From Phytomonospora endophytica (GTDB taxonomy: Bacteria; Actinomycetota; Actinomycetes; Mycobacteriales; Micromonosporaceae), in the NCBI RefSeq assembly GCF_014202425.1, contig NZ_JACHGT010000008.1, forward strand, positions 1 to 64,000: 64,000 nt of DNA. Direction: 5' to 3'. Position 1 is the first letter of the stretch. The number at the start of each line of letters is the position of its first letter. A program made the position numbers and the translations under genes. The notes beneath the pieces were generated by a model. The model saw only the letters and a list, made by a program, of their open reading frames with translations. It searched no databases and was not told the origin of the DNA. This document shows, piece after piece, positions 1 to 8,438 of this stretch.

Positions 1-2
1 GC

Positions 3-64
3 ACATGAAGAACCTGGGGCAGTCAAGGGAAAGAGCGCCCTTGACAGCCCCAGAACCTTCATGT
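3..64. repeat. Long imperfect inverted repeat (27-nt arms)
   Basis: The left arm (3-29) pairs with the right arm (38-64) across an 8-nt loop, with only four mismatched positions: one A/A opposition and a three-base internal loop in which both strands read AAC. Inner arms are CTGGGGC-A-GTCAAGGG and CCCTTGAC-A-GCCCCAG. It could end a gene lying left of the window, or be a structured RNA or element end; no T-run follows it. Confidence 0.6.
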
Positions 65-343
65 CGTCCAATCAATGGCCGAAGCGACGGAGACAGAGGT
101 TAGTGGTGGCGGGGGGTGTGTCGCGCTGCGCGCGACCTTGGGGGCCTGGCTCCCGAAGGTTGCGGTCGTGTGGTGGGTACTGCGTCCCGGCGAACGCGGG
201 AACACACCGCGAGATCAACACCACCCCCACGCCCTGACGCGGCGGCGGTGGCGGCGGGAGAGGTGGCGGTGGCGGTGGTGGCGGCAGAGGCAGGCGTGGT
301 CTCGGTCAGCGAGCGCCTCCACGATCCCGCTTCCTCCAGCGCC
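65..343. other. No gene recognised; GGT/GGC-rich patch
   Basis: Reading frames cross this stretch but their products are Arg/Pro/Ser-rich and match the antisense of the neighbouring gene. About 239-300 is a low-complexity run of GGC and GGT triplets on the plus strand. It lies just downstream of the stop of the minus-strand beta-propeller gene. Nothing else is supported. Confidence 0.5.
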
Positions 344-1767
344 TCAGCTCCCGCCCAGCTCGTACAACCGAATTTCTCCCGGCACTCCCCCGTACACGAC
401 CAGCGCGCCCTCCTCGTACCCGTTGACGAACCCGTCGTGCGCGACCGACGTCCGGCCGTCGGCGAGTTCCACCGCCCACACGTCGCGTCGTCCGACGACG
501 GGGCCGTCGAGAACGAGTCGTCCTTCACCGGTCAGGAAGCCGCCGGGCGTGAGTTCCCTCGTGCTCAGATCGGTCTCCCACTTCTCTTCTCCGAGTTCGG
601 TCAGCGCCGTGAGCGTTCCTTCGGCCAGCCCGATCGCCGAGCCGTGTCCGATGGCGATCAGTTTCCGGCCGCCCACGTCGCCGCCCTGGGGCGCCAGTCC
701 CGTCGCGAGGTCGATGAGCAGGTACTGGCCGACCGGTCCGGGGCTTTCGGCTCGGGCGGCGTCCAGGAGGACGCGTCCTTCATCGAGTGACCACGGGGTC
801 CGGGGGTCGGCGTCGAAGAAGTCGTAGAAGGTCGGCCGGTCCCAGATCTTCACGCCCGTGGCCGGGTCGTAGGCGGACAGTCGTCCGCGTACGCCCCGGT
901 CGAGCACCTGCTCGCCGACGACCTCCAGGATCGGCGCGTCCTGACCGCCGGCGACCGTCCAGCTCGCCCGGACCTTCGCGTCGGCGGTGCCGAGCACGGT
1001 CACGTCGACCAGGTGGCCCGGCTCCTCCCTGGCGGCCGTGAGGAGGAAGAACTCCCCGGCGGGCGCCTCCAGCAGCACCGGTCCCCGGTTCGGGACCGCG
1101 ACGAGCTGGTTGCGGGCCGAGTACCTGTTCGGCAGGAGCGGGCCGTCGGTGGTCTCCAGGTGCCACAGTTCGCGGCCGTCGTCGAGGGCGTAGGCCGTCA
1201 GTTCGCACAGTTCGCGGAAGGTGACGACGATGAGCGTGTTCGCGGTGACGGTGGCGTAGGCGCCGTCGGCTTCGTCCGGCCAGGCGCCCGGGACGTCGAA
1301 GCGGACGTCGCCGGTGGCGAGGTCGAGGACCTCGAAGCCACGGGGGTTGAACGGCGGATCGCCGGACGCGAGGACGGGGAGCACGATCGCGTCGCCGGAC
1401 AGCAGTACGGTCGCGTTCGCCGCGTACATGTCGAGTCCGTCGGCGCCGTACCCGGCGAGTGTGTCCCCGTAGCCGCGGCTCCACAGTTCGGCACCGCTCG
1501 CCCGGTCGAAGGCGGCCAGTCCCTTGCTCCCGATCACCAGCGCGACCGGCCCGCGCACCCTGGTCGCCAGCGCCTTGCCCGCCGTCGGCGTCAGCGGCGC
1601 CGACCAGACCGCGGCGAGTTCGGCCACCTCGGGCGGCGGTGCCGTCGCCCGGACCGCCACGACACCCGCGACGAGCACCGCGACCGCGGCCGCGGTGACC
1701 AGCAGCCCCCGCGCCGCTTCGGCGGGGCCGGTGGTTCCGCCACGTCCAGGTCGATGTGACCGTCCAC
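344..1767 (-). CDS. PQQ-like beta-propeller membrane-anchored protein, apparent frameshift
   Basis: Second copy of a tandem pair; unknown function, probably an extracytoplasmic beta-propeller held by one N-terminal membrane helix. Repeats of the type 'lfaldraSGaelWs', 'LDLATGDVRF' and 'YDPATGVKIWD' give the PQQ-enzyme-like propeller. The best start is GTG at 1767: a GGGAGG ribosome site lies 5 nt upstream and the paralogue's stop ends one base before. From that start the first 20 or so codons (VDGHIDLDVAEPPAPPKRR) match the paralogue's N-terminus, but the frame is lost at the C-run 1706-1710 (plus strand). One extra base there joins it to the membrane helix and propeller and gives 474 aa against 476 in the paralogue. 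Without the fix, translation would need the GTG near 1678 and lose most of the anchor. Sequencing error or a real frameshift cannot be told apart here. Confidence 0.7.
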
Positions 1768-1768
1768 G

Positions 1769-3199
1769 TCAGCCTCCCGGCGTGTGCAGCCGGATCGTCC
1801 GCTCGTCGGCGCGCGTCGACGACAACAGCGCGCCGTCCCCGAAACCCGCGAGCACCCCGTCGGGGAGGCTCCCGACCCGGCCCGTCGCCAACTCCACCGT
1901 CCACAGGTACCGCCGCGTCTCCCCGCCGAACCCCAGCTCACCGCCGATGACCAGCCAGCCGCCGCCGGTCAGGATCCCCTCCGGCCGGAAACCCGCGGCG
2001 GTCCAGCCCGCCGGACGCAGCGACGTCGTCCACGAGAACCCGCCGAAGGCGGTCAGTTCGGCCAGTTCGGAGTCGATGCCGACGGCGAAGTCGCGGCCCG
2101 CGCACACGAGCTTGCGGCCGTCGAGGTCGAAGGGCTCCGGACCTTCGCCCGTCGTGAGGTCGATGAGCTGGTAGCCGCCCGTGCCGGAAGGCGCGTCGAT
2201 GAGGAGGCCGTCGGCGAAAGACCAGTGCGGGCCCTTCGACTCGAAGGAACCGGTGAGCCACTCGCGGGTCCACGTCGGTTCGCCCGTCGTGAGATCGACG
2301 CCGTGGATGGCGCGCACCTCGGGGTCGACGAGGAGCACGGCCCCGGCGACGACCTCCAGCCAGCCCAGCCGGTACGGCTCACCGGACCAGGTCGCCAGCA
2401 CGCCACCGTCGTCGACGCGGACGACGTCGACCTCCCGCAGCTCGCCGGAGAGGCGAAGCTCCAGGTAGACCCCGCCGAGCGGTTCGATGCGGCCGGGACC
2501 GGTGTTGGCGATGCCGGTGGGCTGCCGGTCGAGGGACACGTCGGAGGGCAGGACTGCCACGGCCTCCTGAGCTGTCCGGCGGAACCACAGGTCCCGCCCG
2601 TCGGCCAAGGCGTGGGCGGTGACCTCACCGTCCGCGCCGACCCGCTCCACCAGCAGCGCGTTCGCGCTCACATGGGCGTAGGCCTCCGGTGCGCCGTCCT
2701 CACCCGGCGCGACGGGCACGCTGAAACGGGTCGCGCCGGTCGGCAGGTCGACGACCTCGAAGGCGGTGAGCACGCCGTCGGTGTGCCGGGGCAGGACGAG
2801 CGCGGCCCCCGACAATTGCACGTAGAACCGGACACTGTCCAGGTCCAGGCCGCCCTCGATCGCGCCGAGGATCTCCGGGCCGAACTCGCGCCGCCAGCGT
2901 TCGGCGCCGGACGCCCGGTCCAGGGCGAGGAGGCCGTTCTGCGCGATGACCAGGACCGTCGCGCCCTCGACGCGGGCCGAGACGACCCAGCCGAGCTCCG
3001 TCGGCAGCCGGTGACTCCACAGCTCCGGCAACGCGACCGGCCCGGGCGGCTCGTCGGGCCCGGTCAGGCGGACTAAACCCGCGCCGACGGCGACCACCGC
3101 GACGCCCGCGCCGCCGAACAGGATCCCGCGCCGGCTCAGTCGGCGCGGCGGTGTCGTCGGCTCCTCGGGCGCGTCGAGGTCGATCCGGAACTCGGGCAT
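1769..3199 (-). CDS. PQQ-like beta-propeller membrane-anchored protein
   Basis: A 476-aa protein with a short cytoplasmic N-terminus, an Arg-rich stretch (RRLSRRG) and one hydrophobic helix at about residues 25-45, followed by a beta-propeller built of PQQ-like repeats such as 'LALDRASGAERWRREF', 'VVDLPTGATRFSV' and 'GVDLTTGEPTWTREW'. The RR-x-x-RR pattern before the helix resembles a Tat or stop-transfer anchor. No enzymatic residues are evident; members often act as assembly scaffolds or ligand-binding surface proteins. Its stop is one base from the GTG start of the downstream paralogue, so the two are co-transcribed and arose by tandem duplication. Confidence 0.8.
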   Translation of the reverse strand: MPEFRIDLDAPEEPTTPPRRLSRRGILFGGAGVAVVAVGAGLVRLTGPDEPPGPVALPELWSHRLPTELGWVVSARVEGATVLVIAQNGLLALDRASGAERWRREFGPEILGAIEGGLDLDSVRFYVQLSGAALVLPRHTDGVLTAFEVVDLPTGATRFSVPVAPGEDGAPEAYAHVSANALLVERVGADGEVTAHALADGRDLWFRRTAQEAVAVLPSDVSLDRQPTGIANTGPGRIEPLGGVYLELRLSGELREVDVVRVDDGGVLATWSGEPYRLGWLEVVAGAVLLVDPEVRAIHGVDLTTGEPTWTREWLTGSFESKGPHWSFADGLLIDAPSGTGGYQLIDLTTGEGPEPFDLDGRKLVCAGRDFAVGIDSELAELTAFGGFSWTTSLRPAGWTAAGFRPEGILTGGGWLVIGGELGFGGETRRYLWTVELATGRVGSLPDGVLAGFGDGALLSSTRADERTIRLHTPGG

Positions 3200-3225
3200 G
3201 ACCCATCGTAGGAGTCCCGGGACGA

Positions 3226-3256
3226 AAAAGCGGCCCCCCGGAATCCGGAGGGCCGC
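3226..3256 (-). terminator. Rho-independent terminator after pit
   Basis: Read on the minus strand, a 13-bp stem (one mismatch) with arms GCGGCCC-T/C-CCGGA around a 1-4 nt loop is followed by CTTTTTC. It lies 16-45 nt past the stop of the Pit gene, and before the propeller gene start, so it separates the two transcription units. Confidence 0.75.
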
Positions 3257-3271
3257 CGCACGTGCGCCAGG

Positions 3272-4276
3272 TCAGGTGAACAGCGGGTTGACCAGGTAGT
3301 ACACGCCCATCGCGACGAGTGCCGCGGCCGGGAAGGTCAGCACCCAGGCGATCACGATGTTGCCCGCGACACCCCAGCGGACGGCGTACTTGCCCTTCGT
3401 CGCGCCGACGCCCATGATCGCCGAGGTGATCGTGTGCGTCGTCGAGATGGGCGCGCCGAACGCGAGCGCGTTCGCGTACAGGACACCCGAGGCGACCGTC
3501 TCCGCCGCGAAGCCCTCCGGCGGACCCAGGTGGATCACGCGGCGGCCGAGCGTGCGGATGATGCGCCAGCCGCCGGCGTAGGTGCCCAGCGCGAGCACAC
3601 CCGCCGACGTGAAGAACACCCACTGCGGGATGTGCTCGGTGTTGTTCTGGTAGCCGCCGACGAAGAGCGCCAGGACGACGATGCCCATCGTCTTGGCCGC
3701 GTCCTGCATACCGTGACCGACGGCCATGCCCGCCGCCGAGACCGACTGGGCGACGCGGAAACCGCGGTTCAGCTTCGCCGGGTTGCCCCGGCGGAAGATC
3801 CACAGGATCGCGATCATCATGATGTAGCCGAGGATGAAGCCCACGACCGGCGAGGCGATCATCGGGATGATCACCTTGTCGAGGATGCCGCCCCACAGGA
3901 CCGTCTCGCCGCCGACGATCGTCGCGCCGACCAGGCCGCCGAACAGGGCGTGCGAGGACGACGAGGGGAGCCCGAACCACCAGGTGATCAGGTTCCAGGC
4001 GATCGCGCCGATCACCCCGGACAGGATGATCGACAGGCTGTGCATCACCGGAGGCAGCTCCACGATCCCGGAGCCGACCGTCTTGGCGACCTTCGCGCCC
4101 AGGTGGGCGCCCACGAAGTTGCCGACCGCCGCCAGCGCCAGGGCCGCCCGCGGCGTCAGTGCCCGCGTCGACACCGAGGTCGCGATCGCGTTGGCCGCGT
4201 CGTGGAAACCGTTGGTGTAATCGAACGCCATGGCCGCGATGATCACGGCCAGCACGCCGATAAGGGTGGCGTCCAC
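3272..4276 (-). CDS. pit: Low-affinity inorganic phosphate transporter (PiT family)
   Basis: A 334-aa polytopic membrane protein that imports phosphate, usually as a neutral metal-phosphate with proton symport. The N-terminal PiT signature is clear: 'DYTNGFHDAANAIATSV' at about residues 19-35, followed by 'GAHLGAKVAKTVG', with the internal repeat 'GVGATKGKYAVRWGVAGNIV' near the C-terminus. About ten hydrophobic segments are visible, and the length fits short actinobacterial Pit proteins. The GTG start at 4276 is 5 nt after the stop of the DUF47 gene, giving a two-gene operon. A candidate PHO box sits in front of the operon and a terminator behind it. Confidence 0.93.
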   Translation of the reverse strand: MDATLIGVLAVIIAAMAFDYTNGFHDAANAIATSVSTRALTPRAALALAAVGNFVGAHLGAKVAKTVGSGIVELPPVMHSLSIILSGVIGAIAWNLITWWFGLPSSSSHALFGGLVGATIVGGETVLWGGILDKVIIPMIASPVVGFILGYIMMIAILWIFRRGNPAKLNRGFRVAQSVSAAGMAVGHGMQDAAKTMGIVVLALFVGGYQNNTEHIPQWVFFTSAGVLALGTYAGGWRIIRTLGRRVIHLGPPEGFAAETVASGVLYANALAFGAPISTTHTITSAIMGVGATKGKYAVRWGVAGNIVIAWVLTFPAAALVAMGVYYLVNPLFT

Positions 4277-4281
4277 GGTGC

Positions 4282-4908
4282 CTAGGACTCCTTGACCGAA
4301 ATGGTCTCGATGGTGTTCGCGACGTGCTCGAAGGCGTCACAGGCGGCCTCCAGCTCGTCGGCCACCTCCTTCATCTTCAGCACCGTCAGCGCGTCGTACT
4401 CGCCGGAGAACAGGCGGACGAGGAGCATGCGGTAGGCGCGGTCCCCGTCGTTTTCGAGACGGTTGATCTCGATCCAGTACTCCTTGAGGTTGTGCATCCC
4501 CTTCAGGCGGGGCAGAGCGTCGGCCGTGATGCGCGCCTGCGCGTTCAAGACGTCGAAGAGATCGATCATCTCGCGCGGCGGCGCCGGGAGCTCGGAGAGA
4601 CCGTAGAGGTAGACGAGGTTGCCGGCGGCCTCGATGTGGTCCATCACGTCGTCGAGCTGCGAACCGAGGGCGTACATGTCCTCACGGTCGAGCGGCGTGA
4701 CGAAGGTCGAGTTGATCTTGTTGTACAGATCGTGGGTCAACTGGTCGTTATCGTGCTCGACCTCGACCAGACGCTCGGAGACCGACTGCGTGTCGGCGCC
4801 CGCGACGGCCAGTTCGGACAGGATCTCCATGCCGCGGACCAGGTTCTTGCCCGCGTTGCTGAAGAACTGGTAGAACGCGTCGTCTTGCGGACGCAGCGAG
4901 AATCGCAC
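4282..4908 (-). CDS. DUF47/PhoU-like Pit accessory protein
   Basis: A helical cytoplasmic protein of the DUF47 (PhoU-like) family that partners Pit transporters, presumably tuning phosphate uptake. It begins 'VRFSLRPQDDAFYQFF' and has the conserved acidic pattern 'VEHDNDQLTHDLYNKINSTFVTPLDREDMYALGSQ' (split helices) plus a second half with 'EINRLENDGDRAYR', the two metal-binding-like E-x-x-x-D repeats of PhoU proteins. I choose GTG at 4908 because GAGG lies 6 nt upstream; a TTG four codons earlier is possible. It is the first gene of the operon with pit. Confidence 0.9.
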   Translation of the reverse strand: MRFSLRPQDDAFYQFFSNAGKNLVRGMEILSELAVAGADTQSVSERLVEVEHDNDQLTHDLYNKINSTFVTPLDREDMYALGSQLDDVMDHIEAAGNLVYLYGLSELPAPPREMIDLFDVLNAQARITADALPRLKGMHNLKEYWIEINRLENDGDRAYRMLLVRLFSGEYDALTVLKMKEVADELEAACDAFEHVANTIETISVKES

Positions 4909-4926
4909 CTCGTACCTCAATGGCTA

Positions 4927-4944
4927 TAAGAACGACAGATGAAC
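4927..4944 (-). promoter_or_regulatory. Candidate two-unit PHO box before DUF47-pit
   Basis: On the minus strand the sequence reads GTTCATC-TGTC-GTTCTTA, two units spaced by exactly 11 nt and close to the Streptomyces PhoP consensus GTTCACC. It lies about 20-36 nt before the chosen start codon, which is close for an activator site, so it may act on a start point inside the operon leader or as a repressive site. The placement in front of a phosphate transporter supports the reading; the short length limits it. Confidence 0.4.
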
Positions 4945-5587
4945 TGAGACGGTTGCGCAGTCACCATACCCGCACGGTCGGGGTGGCACGCGGCGCTCTG
5001 CTTTCTGTTCGCTTCGCTCACGCTGGGGGTCCGCCCCGGGGGGCCCTCTCATCTGCCTGGTCAGGGTTGGCGGGGTGCCCGGCGTGAGGGCGGGGGATGG
5101 CGGCGCGGCGGCGGGCTGGTCGTCGGGTGGCCGAGGGACGGCGGCGCGATCGGCGTCGGTATCGATGTCGATCCGCAGCGGCATGTCGGCGACTTCCTCG
5201 GCACCCGCAGGGCCGAGCCGTACGGTCGTGCCGCGAGTGCATCCGGCGGGGCGCACTCCCGGCCTGGCGATTCGCCGTCGGCCGGAGCCGCAGTGTTGCG
5301 CCGATGGTGGGGGCGGGAGGGGGCGGGTGAGGGGCGGGCGCCGGGTGGCCGGGTGGCCGGGGGCGGGCGGGATGCGGGCAGCGGTCGGCGGCGGACGGCC
5401 GTGCGAAACGCGCGTCCCCCCGCTCGCCCCAAAGGGGCCCCAAAAATCACGATACGGGCGAGGTATGACATTTCTGCGATGCGAGGAAGTTTCGCGCGGG
5501 GTCGCGGGAGGCGGCGGCGGTGGCTGCCGGGGGCAGGGACGCGCGGCGGGCAGTGTGGTGTTGGGCGGGCGCGGGTGCGGGCGGCGA

Positions 5588-5900
5588 GCGCCGGGTGGCC
5601 GGGCGCGAACAGCCAGCGCCGGGTGGCGGGAGACGTGCGAGGGCCTGAGGCGAGCGGCGAGTGGCCCGGGGCGGGCGGCCAGCGGGGGGAGACGTGCGGC
5701 GGGTGCCGGGGCGGATGGCGAGCGGCGGATGGCGAGCGGCGGGTAACGGTAGACGTGCGAGGGCCTGAGGCGAGTGCGGAGGGCGAGGGGCGGGTGCGGG
5801 CGGGTGGCGATGGTGGGAGGCCAGCGCCGGGTGGCCGGGGGCGAACAGCCAGCGCCGGGTGGCGTGTGGCGTGTGGCGGGTGGCGTGTGGCGGGTGGGAG
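5588..5900. repeat. Degenerate GC-rich minisatellite
   Basis: The 24-bp word starting AGACGTGCGAGGG occurs at 5631-5654 and again at 5751-5774, exactly 120 bp apart. A roughly 40-bp block (GCGCCGGGTGGCC to GCCGGGTGGCG) occurs at 5588-5627 and 5824-5864 with a one-base indel. At 5861-5895 five heptamers GGCGTGT/GGCGGGT are in tandem. Shorter words such as GCCGGGTGGC and CGGATGGCGAGCGG recur throughout. Strong G-over-C bias on the plus strand favours G-quadruplex or R-loop structures. Confidence 0.7.
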
Positions 5901-6105
5901 GCAAGTGCCGGGGCGGATGGCCAGCGGCCAGCGGCGGGTGGCGGGCCGGTGCCCTCGCACCACGTCGGCGCAGTGAGCGTGCCCGGCGCGAGTGGCCACC
6001 ACACGTCGCGCGGCGGCGAAGGCGTGTGGGGCCATCGCGCGGCGCCGCGAGCGTCGAGGTGCCGCATGCATGCGCCGCCCACGGCTGCTGCTCACCAGAT
6101 GTGAG

Positions 6106-6142
6106 GTGCCCGGCGTCCTCTCGGACGCCGGACGCCGGGCAC
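6106..6142. terminator. Perfect 13-bp hairpin
   Basis: Arms GTGCCCGGCGTCC (6106-6118) and GGACGCCGGGCAC (6130-6142) pair perfectly across 11 nt. It lies about 80 nt past the stop of the minus-strand endonuclease-family gene, so a GC-type terminator for that operon is plausible. No T-run is present. Confidence 0.45.
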
Positions 6143-6219
6143 GCTGGCCGCTGGCCGCTGGCCGCCGCACCCGCGTGTCAGCCGCCGCACTCACGTCGGC
6201 CGCGCGCCCGCCCCCGCCC

Positions 6220-7038
6220 TCACACCCGCCGCAGTTGCAGCACCGCCACTCGTGCGTCGTGGCCGTCGACGTCCATCGGGATCGTCTTCGTGTTGCGCAG
6301 GCGGATCTCGACGCCGTTGGTTCCCGGGACCCAGCCGATCTGGTCGATGCCGCCGTCGAAGGCGCGCGTTTCGAGCGCCGGGTACAGCTTCGGCATCGGG
6401 CTGCGGTTGGTGTCGCCCGTCCAGATCACCGGATAGCCCTGGTCGTGCCAGTGGTCCATGACGACGCGCAACTCGCCGAAATGGATCCCCCACATCTCGT
6501 CGCGCCACTCCTCGTACGGATCGGTCTCGCCGTTCCAGGCACCGGCGACGAAGTGCGTGTTGACGAAGGCGAACTTCAGGGCCGGGTCGTCGGCGGCGGA
6601 GAGCAGGACGTCGGTGATGACGCGGTTGGGCGACACCCCCTCCTTACCGCCGTGGACGGGGGTGACCCGCTGCGCGAGCACGTCGTAGACCTTCGGCGCC
6701 GAGATCGGGACGCGGTGACCGCCGTCGTCGAGATGCAGATTGCGGAAGTAGGAGCCGAAGTGCTCGTTGATCCACCCCTTCTCCAGGGTGTCACCGTCGC
6801 CTTCGCCGATCTCCTGCCAGCCGACGAGCGGCCGGTCCTCACCGCCCTCCAGGTCGAGGGCGTTGCGGACGGCGACGATCGCCGCCTCGCGCCGGCCCAG
6901 GTTCTCGCGGCCGATGTTGGCGGTGACGACGCCGAGATTTCGCCACGCCGTCGCCGCGCTCGCGGTGCCGGGGAGGGCGGCGGCCAGGACGGCGCCGCCG
7001 GCGAGGCCGAGGGCGCTTCTTCTGCTGATCGTGTTCAT
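6220..7038 (-). CDS. Secreted endonuclease/exonuclease/phosphatase-family protein
   Basis: A 272-aa protein starting MNTISRRSALGLAGG, a twin-arginine-like signal with an Ala-rich core ending ASAA at about residue 28. The mature part has the EEP fold pattern: 'VVTANIGRENLG' (metal-site Asn), 'GWQEIGEGD' (catalytic Glu), 'FVNTHFVAG' (His), 'VIWTGDTNR' (GDxN). The usual final S-D-H is weak ('MDVDGHDARVAV'), though D-G-H is present. Substrates could be nucleic acids, phospholipids or other phosphodiesters. Its ATG overlaps the TGA of the upstream glycosidase gene (TGATG), so both are translated from one mRNA. Confidence 0.75.
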   Translation of the reverse strand: MNTISRRSALGLAGGAVLAAALPGTASAATAWRNLGVVTANIGRENLGRREAAIVAVRNALDLEGGEDRPLVGWQEIGEGDGDTLEKGWINEHFGSYFRNLHLDDGGHRVPISAPKVYDVLAQRVTPVHGGKEGVSPNRVITDVLLSAADDPALKFAFVNTHFVAGAWNGETDPYEEWRDEMWGIHFGELRVVMDHWHDQGYPVIWTGDTNRSPMPKLYPALETRAFDGGIDQIGWVPGTNGVEIRLRNTKTIPMDVDGHDARVAVLQLRRV

Positions 7039-8120
7039 CACGACACCGTGAATCCGGCGGCGGGTTTCGTCAGGACGCCGGTCATCGGGAAGCGGGTGGA
7101 GCCGTTCCACCAGTGCCAGACCACGCGGAGGGATCCGTTCGCGGCGGCGAAGACGTCCATCCCGCCGGGGCCCTGGTGATTGCCGGGGAGACCACGGATC
7201 GGGTTGATCCCCGACGCGCCGGTGAAGCCGAAGTACGGGCGTGCGACTCCCTGCGTGATCGGCGTGCAGTGCGAACCGGGCAGCGGCGTGGTCCCGCAGT
7301 CGGCGATGCCCGTCGAGTAACGGGGACTGTCCCAGTTGTTGCCGGAGTAGGCGAGATACCAGCGTCCGCCGGTGCTCCACATCGACGGGTTCTCGACGAC
7401 GTGCGTGCCGCCGGAGGTCTTCGCGGTGTCCCAGGTGATGTCGGTGCTCTTGAGCATGTCGCGGCGGGTGTCCCACACCGCGCGGCCCTCGCCGTCGGTG
7501 CGGACGGTCGAGATGCCGGTTTCGGCGCCCGTCGCGATGGCGTCGTCCCGGTAGGTGACGTACAGGCTGGAACCCGCGACGAAGGGGTTGGCGTCGAGCG
7601 CCCACCGGCCCTCGCCGGGGCAGGCCCACTCGCCCTGGTTGACGAAGGGACCGCGCGCGCTGCCGGAGATCGCGCGGCCGATGCACTTCTGGCCGGATCC
7701 CTTGCGCGAAGCCGTGTAGAACATGAAGTAGCGCTCGCCGAAGCGGGCGACGCCCGGCGCCCAGATCGCGCCGCCGGGCTCGGCCCACGCGCCCGGCCCG
7801 GACGGGAGGGCGTCGGCGGACGCGCAGTCGGACATGCCGACGTCACTGCCGGAGCCGTGCGCGAGGACCGGGACGTAGAGCTTGCCGGTGGCGCCACAGC
7901 GGGCGCCCGTCCCGGCGCCGACGGTGGTGCCGTACGTGACGTAGGTGCCGTCCTTGGCGAGAACCGTGTCGGGGTCGGCCAGGGGGAAGGTCGAACTGGC
8001 GGCGAGGGGGGTGATGCCGCCGCCGGGCGCGACGGGCGCGGCCGACGCGGGGGTGGCCAATGCGGTGACGGGCGCGGCTAAGGCCAGTGCGGTCGCGAGG
8101 GCGACGAGGGATCGTCTCAC
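7038..8120 (-). CDS. Secreted GH43-like glycoside hydrolase
   Basis: A 360-aa protein with a Sec signal peptide (MRRSLVALATALALAAP to ATPASAAP, about residues 1-28). It shows the five-bladed GH43 layout: 'FPLADPDTVLAKDGTY' carries the general-base Asp, 'IWAPGVARFGERYFMFYTA' the second blade, 'LDANPFVAGSSLYVTY' the pKa-modulating Asp region, and 'HVVENPSMW' the acid Glu. The family cleaves arabinan, xylan or related side chains; the substrate cannot be told. It is first in an operon with the EEP-family gene, suggesting a secreted polymer-degrading pair. Confidence 0.8.
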   Translation of the reverse strand: MRRSLVALATALALAAPVTALATPASAAPVAPGGGITPLAASSTFPLADPDTVLAKDGTYVTYGTTVGAGTGARCGATGKLYVPVLAHGSGSDVGMSDCASADALPSGPGAWAEPGGAIWAPGVARFGERYFMFYTASRKGSGQKCIGRAISGSARGPFVNQGEWACPGEGRWALDANPFVAGSSLYVTYRDDAIATGAETGISTVRTDGEGRAVWDTRRDMLKSTDITWDTAKTSGGTHVVENPSMWSTGGRWYLAYSGNNWDSPRYSTGIADCGTTPLPGSHCTPITQGVARPYFGFTGASGINPIRGLPGNHQGPGGMDVFAAANGSLRVVWHWWNGSTRFPMTGVLTKPAAGFTVS

Positions 8121-8186
8121 CGGGTGCCTCCTCGGGTAAGGGGTGATTTGCGACCCTATCGGGAGGAGGCAACGGCGGGGTGAGGG

Positions 8187-8396
8187 CTAGGCGTCGAGGC
8201 GGCCGGACTTGAGGTCGGTGGTGAAGGCGGTCCAGGCGGTGGTGGGGACGGCGAGGGTGGGGTAGTCGCCGAAGTCACCGGCGCAGTCCTTGGAGTCGCG
8301 GACGACGACGGTGGCGTGCCAGGAGGCGACGTCGACGCAGTTGGCTCCGGAGCCGTTGGAGTAGGAGGAGCGGCGGAAGACTGGCGTGGGGGTCAT
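8187..8396 (-). CDS. DUF397 small protein (copy 2)
   Basis: A 69-aa DUF397 protein: 'FRRSSYSNGSGANCVDVA' then 'VVVRDSKDCAGDFGDYPTLAVP' and a C-terminal 'WTAFTTDLKSGRLDA'. DUF397 proteins are small partners of Scr1/BldB-type actinobacterial regulators encoded next to them. It is a close tandem duplicate of the next copy, differing mainly in the N-terminal half; the gap between the two is 42 nt. The ATG start fits the family length. Confidence 0.9.
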   Translation of the reverse strand: MTPTPVFRRSSYSNGSGANCVDVASWHATVVVRDSKDCAGDFGDYPTLAVPTTAWTAFTTDLKSGRLDA

Positions 8397-8438
8397 GGCG
8401 GGGTCAGTCCTTCCGGAATCGGGCGCGGTTCCGTGCCG

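Larger units (their letters stand above)
4945..6219. other. Gene-free, G-skewed repeat-rich stretch
   Basis: About 1.3 kb without a supportable gene. All three minus-strand frames stay open for long distances, but only because the plus strand is almost free of T/A: their products are Arg/Pro/Thr/His-rich with no domain, and no frame is favoured by codon use. The part from about 5300 to 6000 is made of degenerate minisatellite units (see the repeat entry). The segment 4980-5190 has a slightly more protein-like minus frame (ADMPLRIDIDTDADRAAV) but no ribosome site that I trust. Confidence 0.6.

Noticed and set aside
4918-4920. TTG as start of the DUF47 gene
   Set aside because: GTG 4908 has GAGG at good spacing and gives the family N-terminus (VRFSL).
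4924-6194. Several minus-strand reading frames of 140-377 codons (Arg/Pro/His/Thr-rich)
   Set aside because: All three frames are open because T and A are rare on the plus strand; the products are repeat translations without domain or trusted ribosome site.
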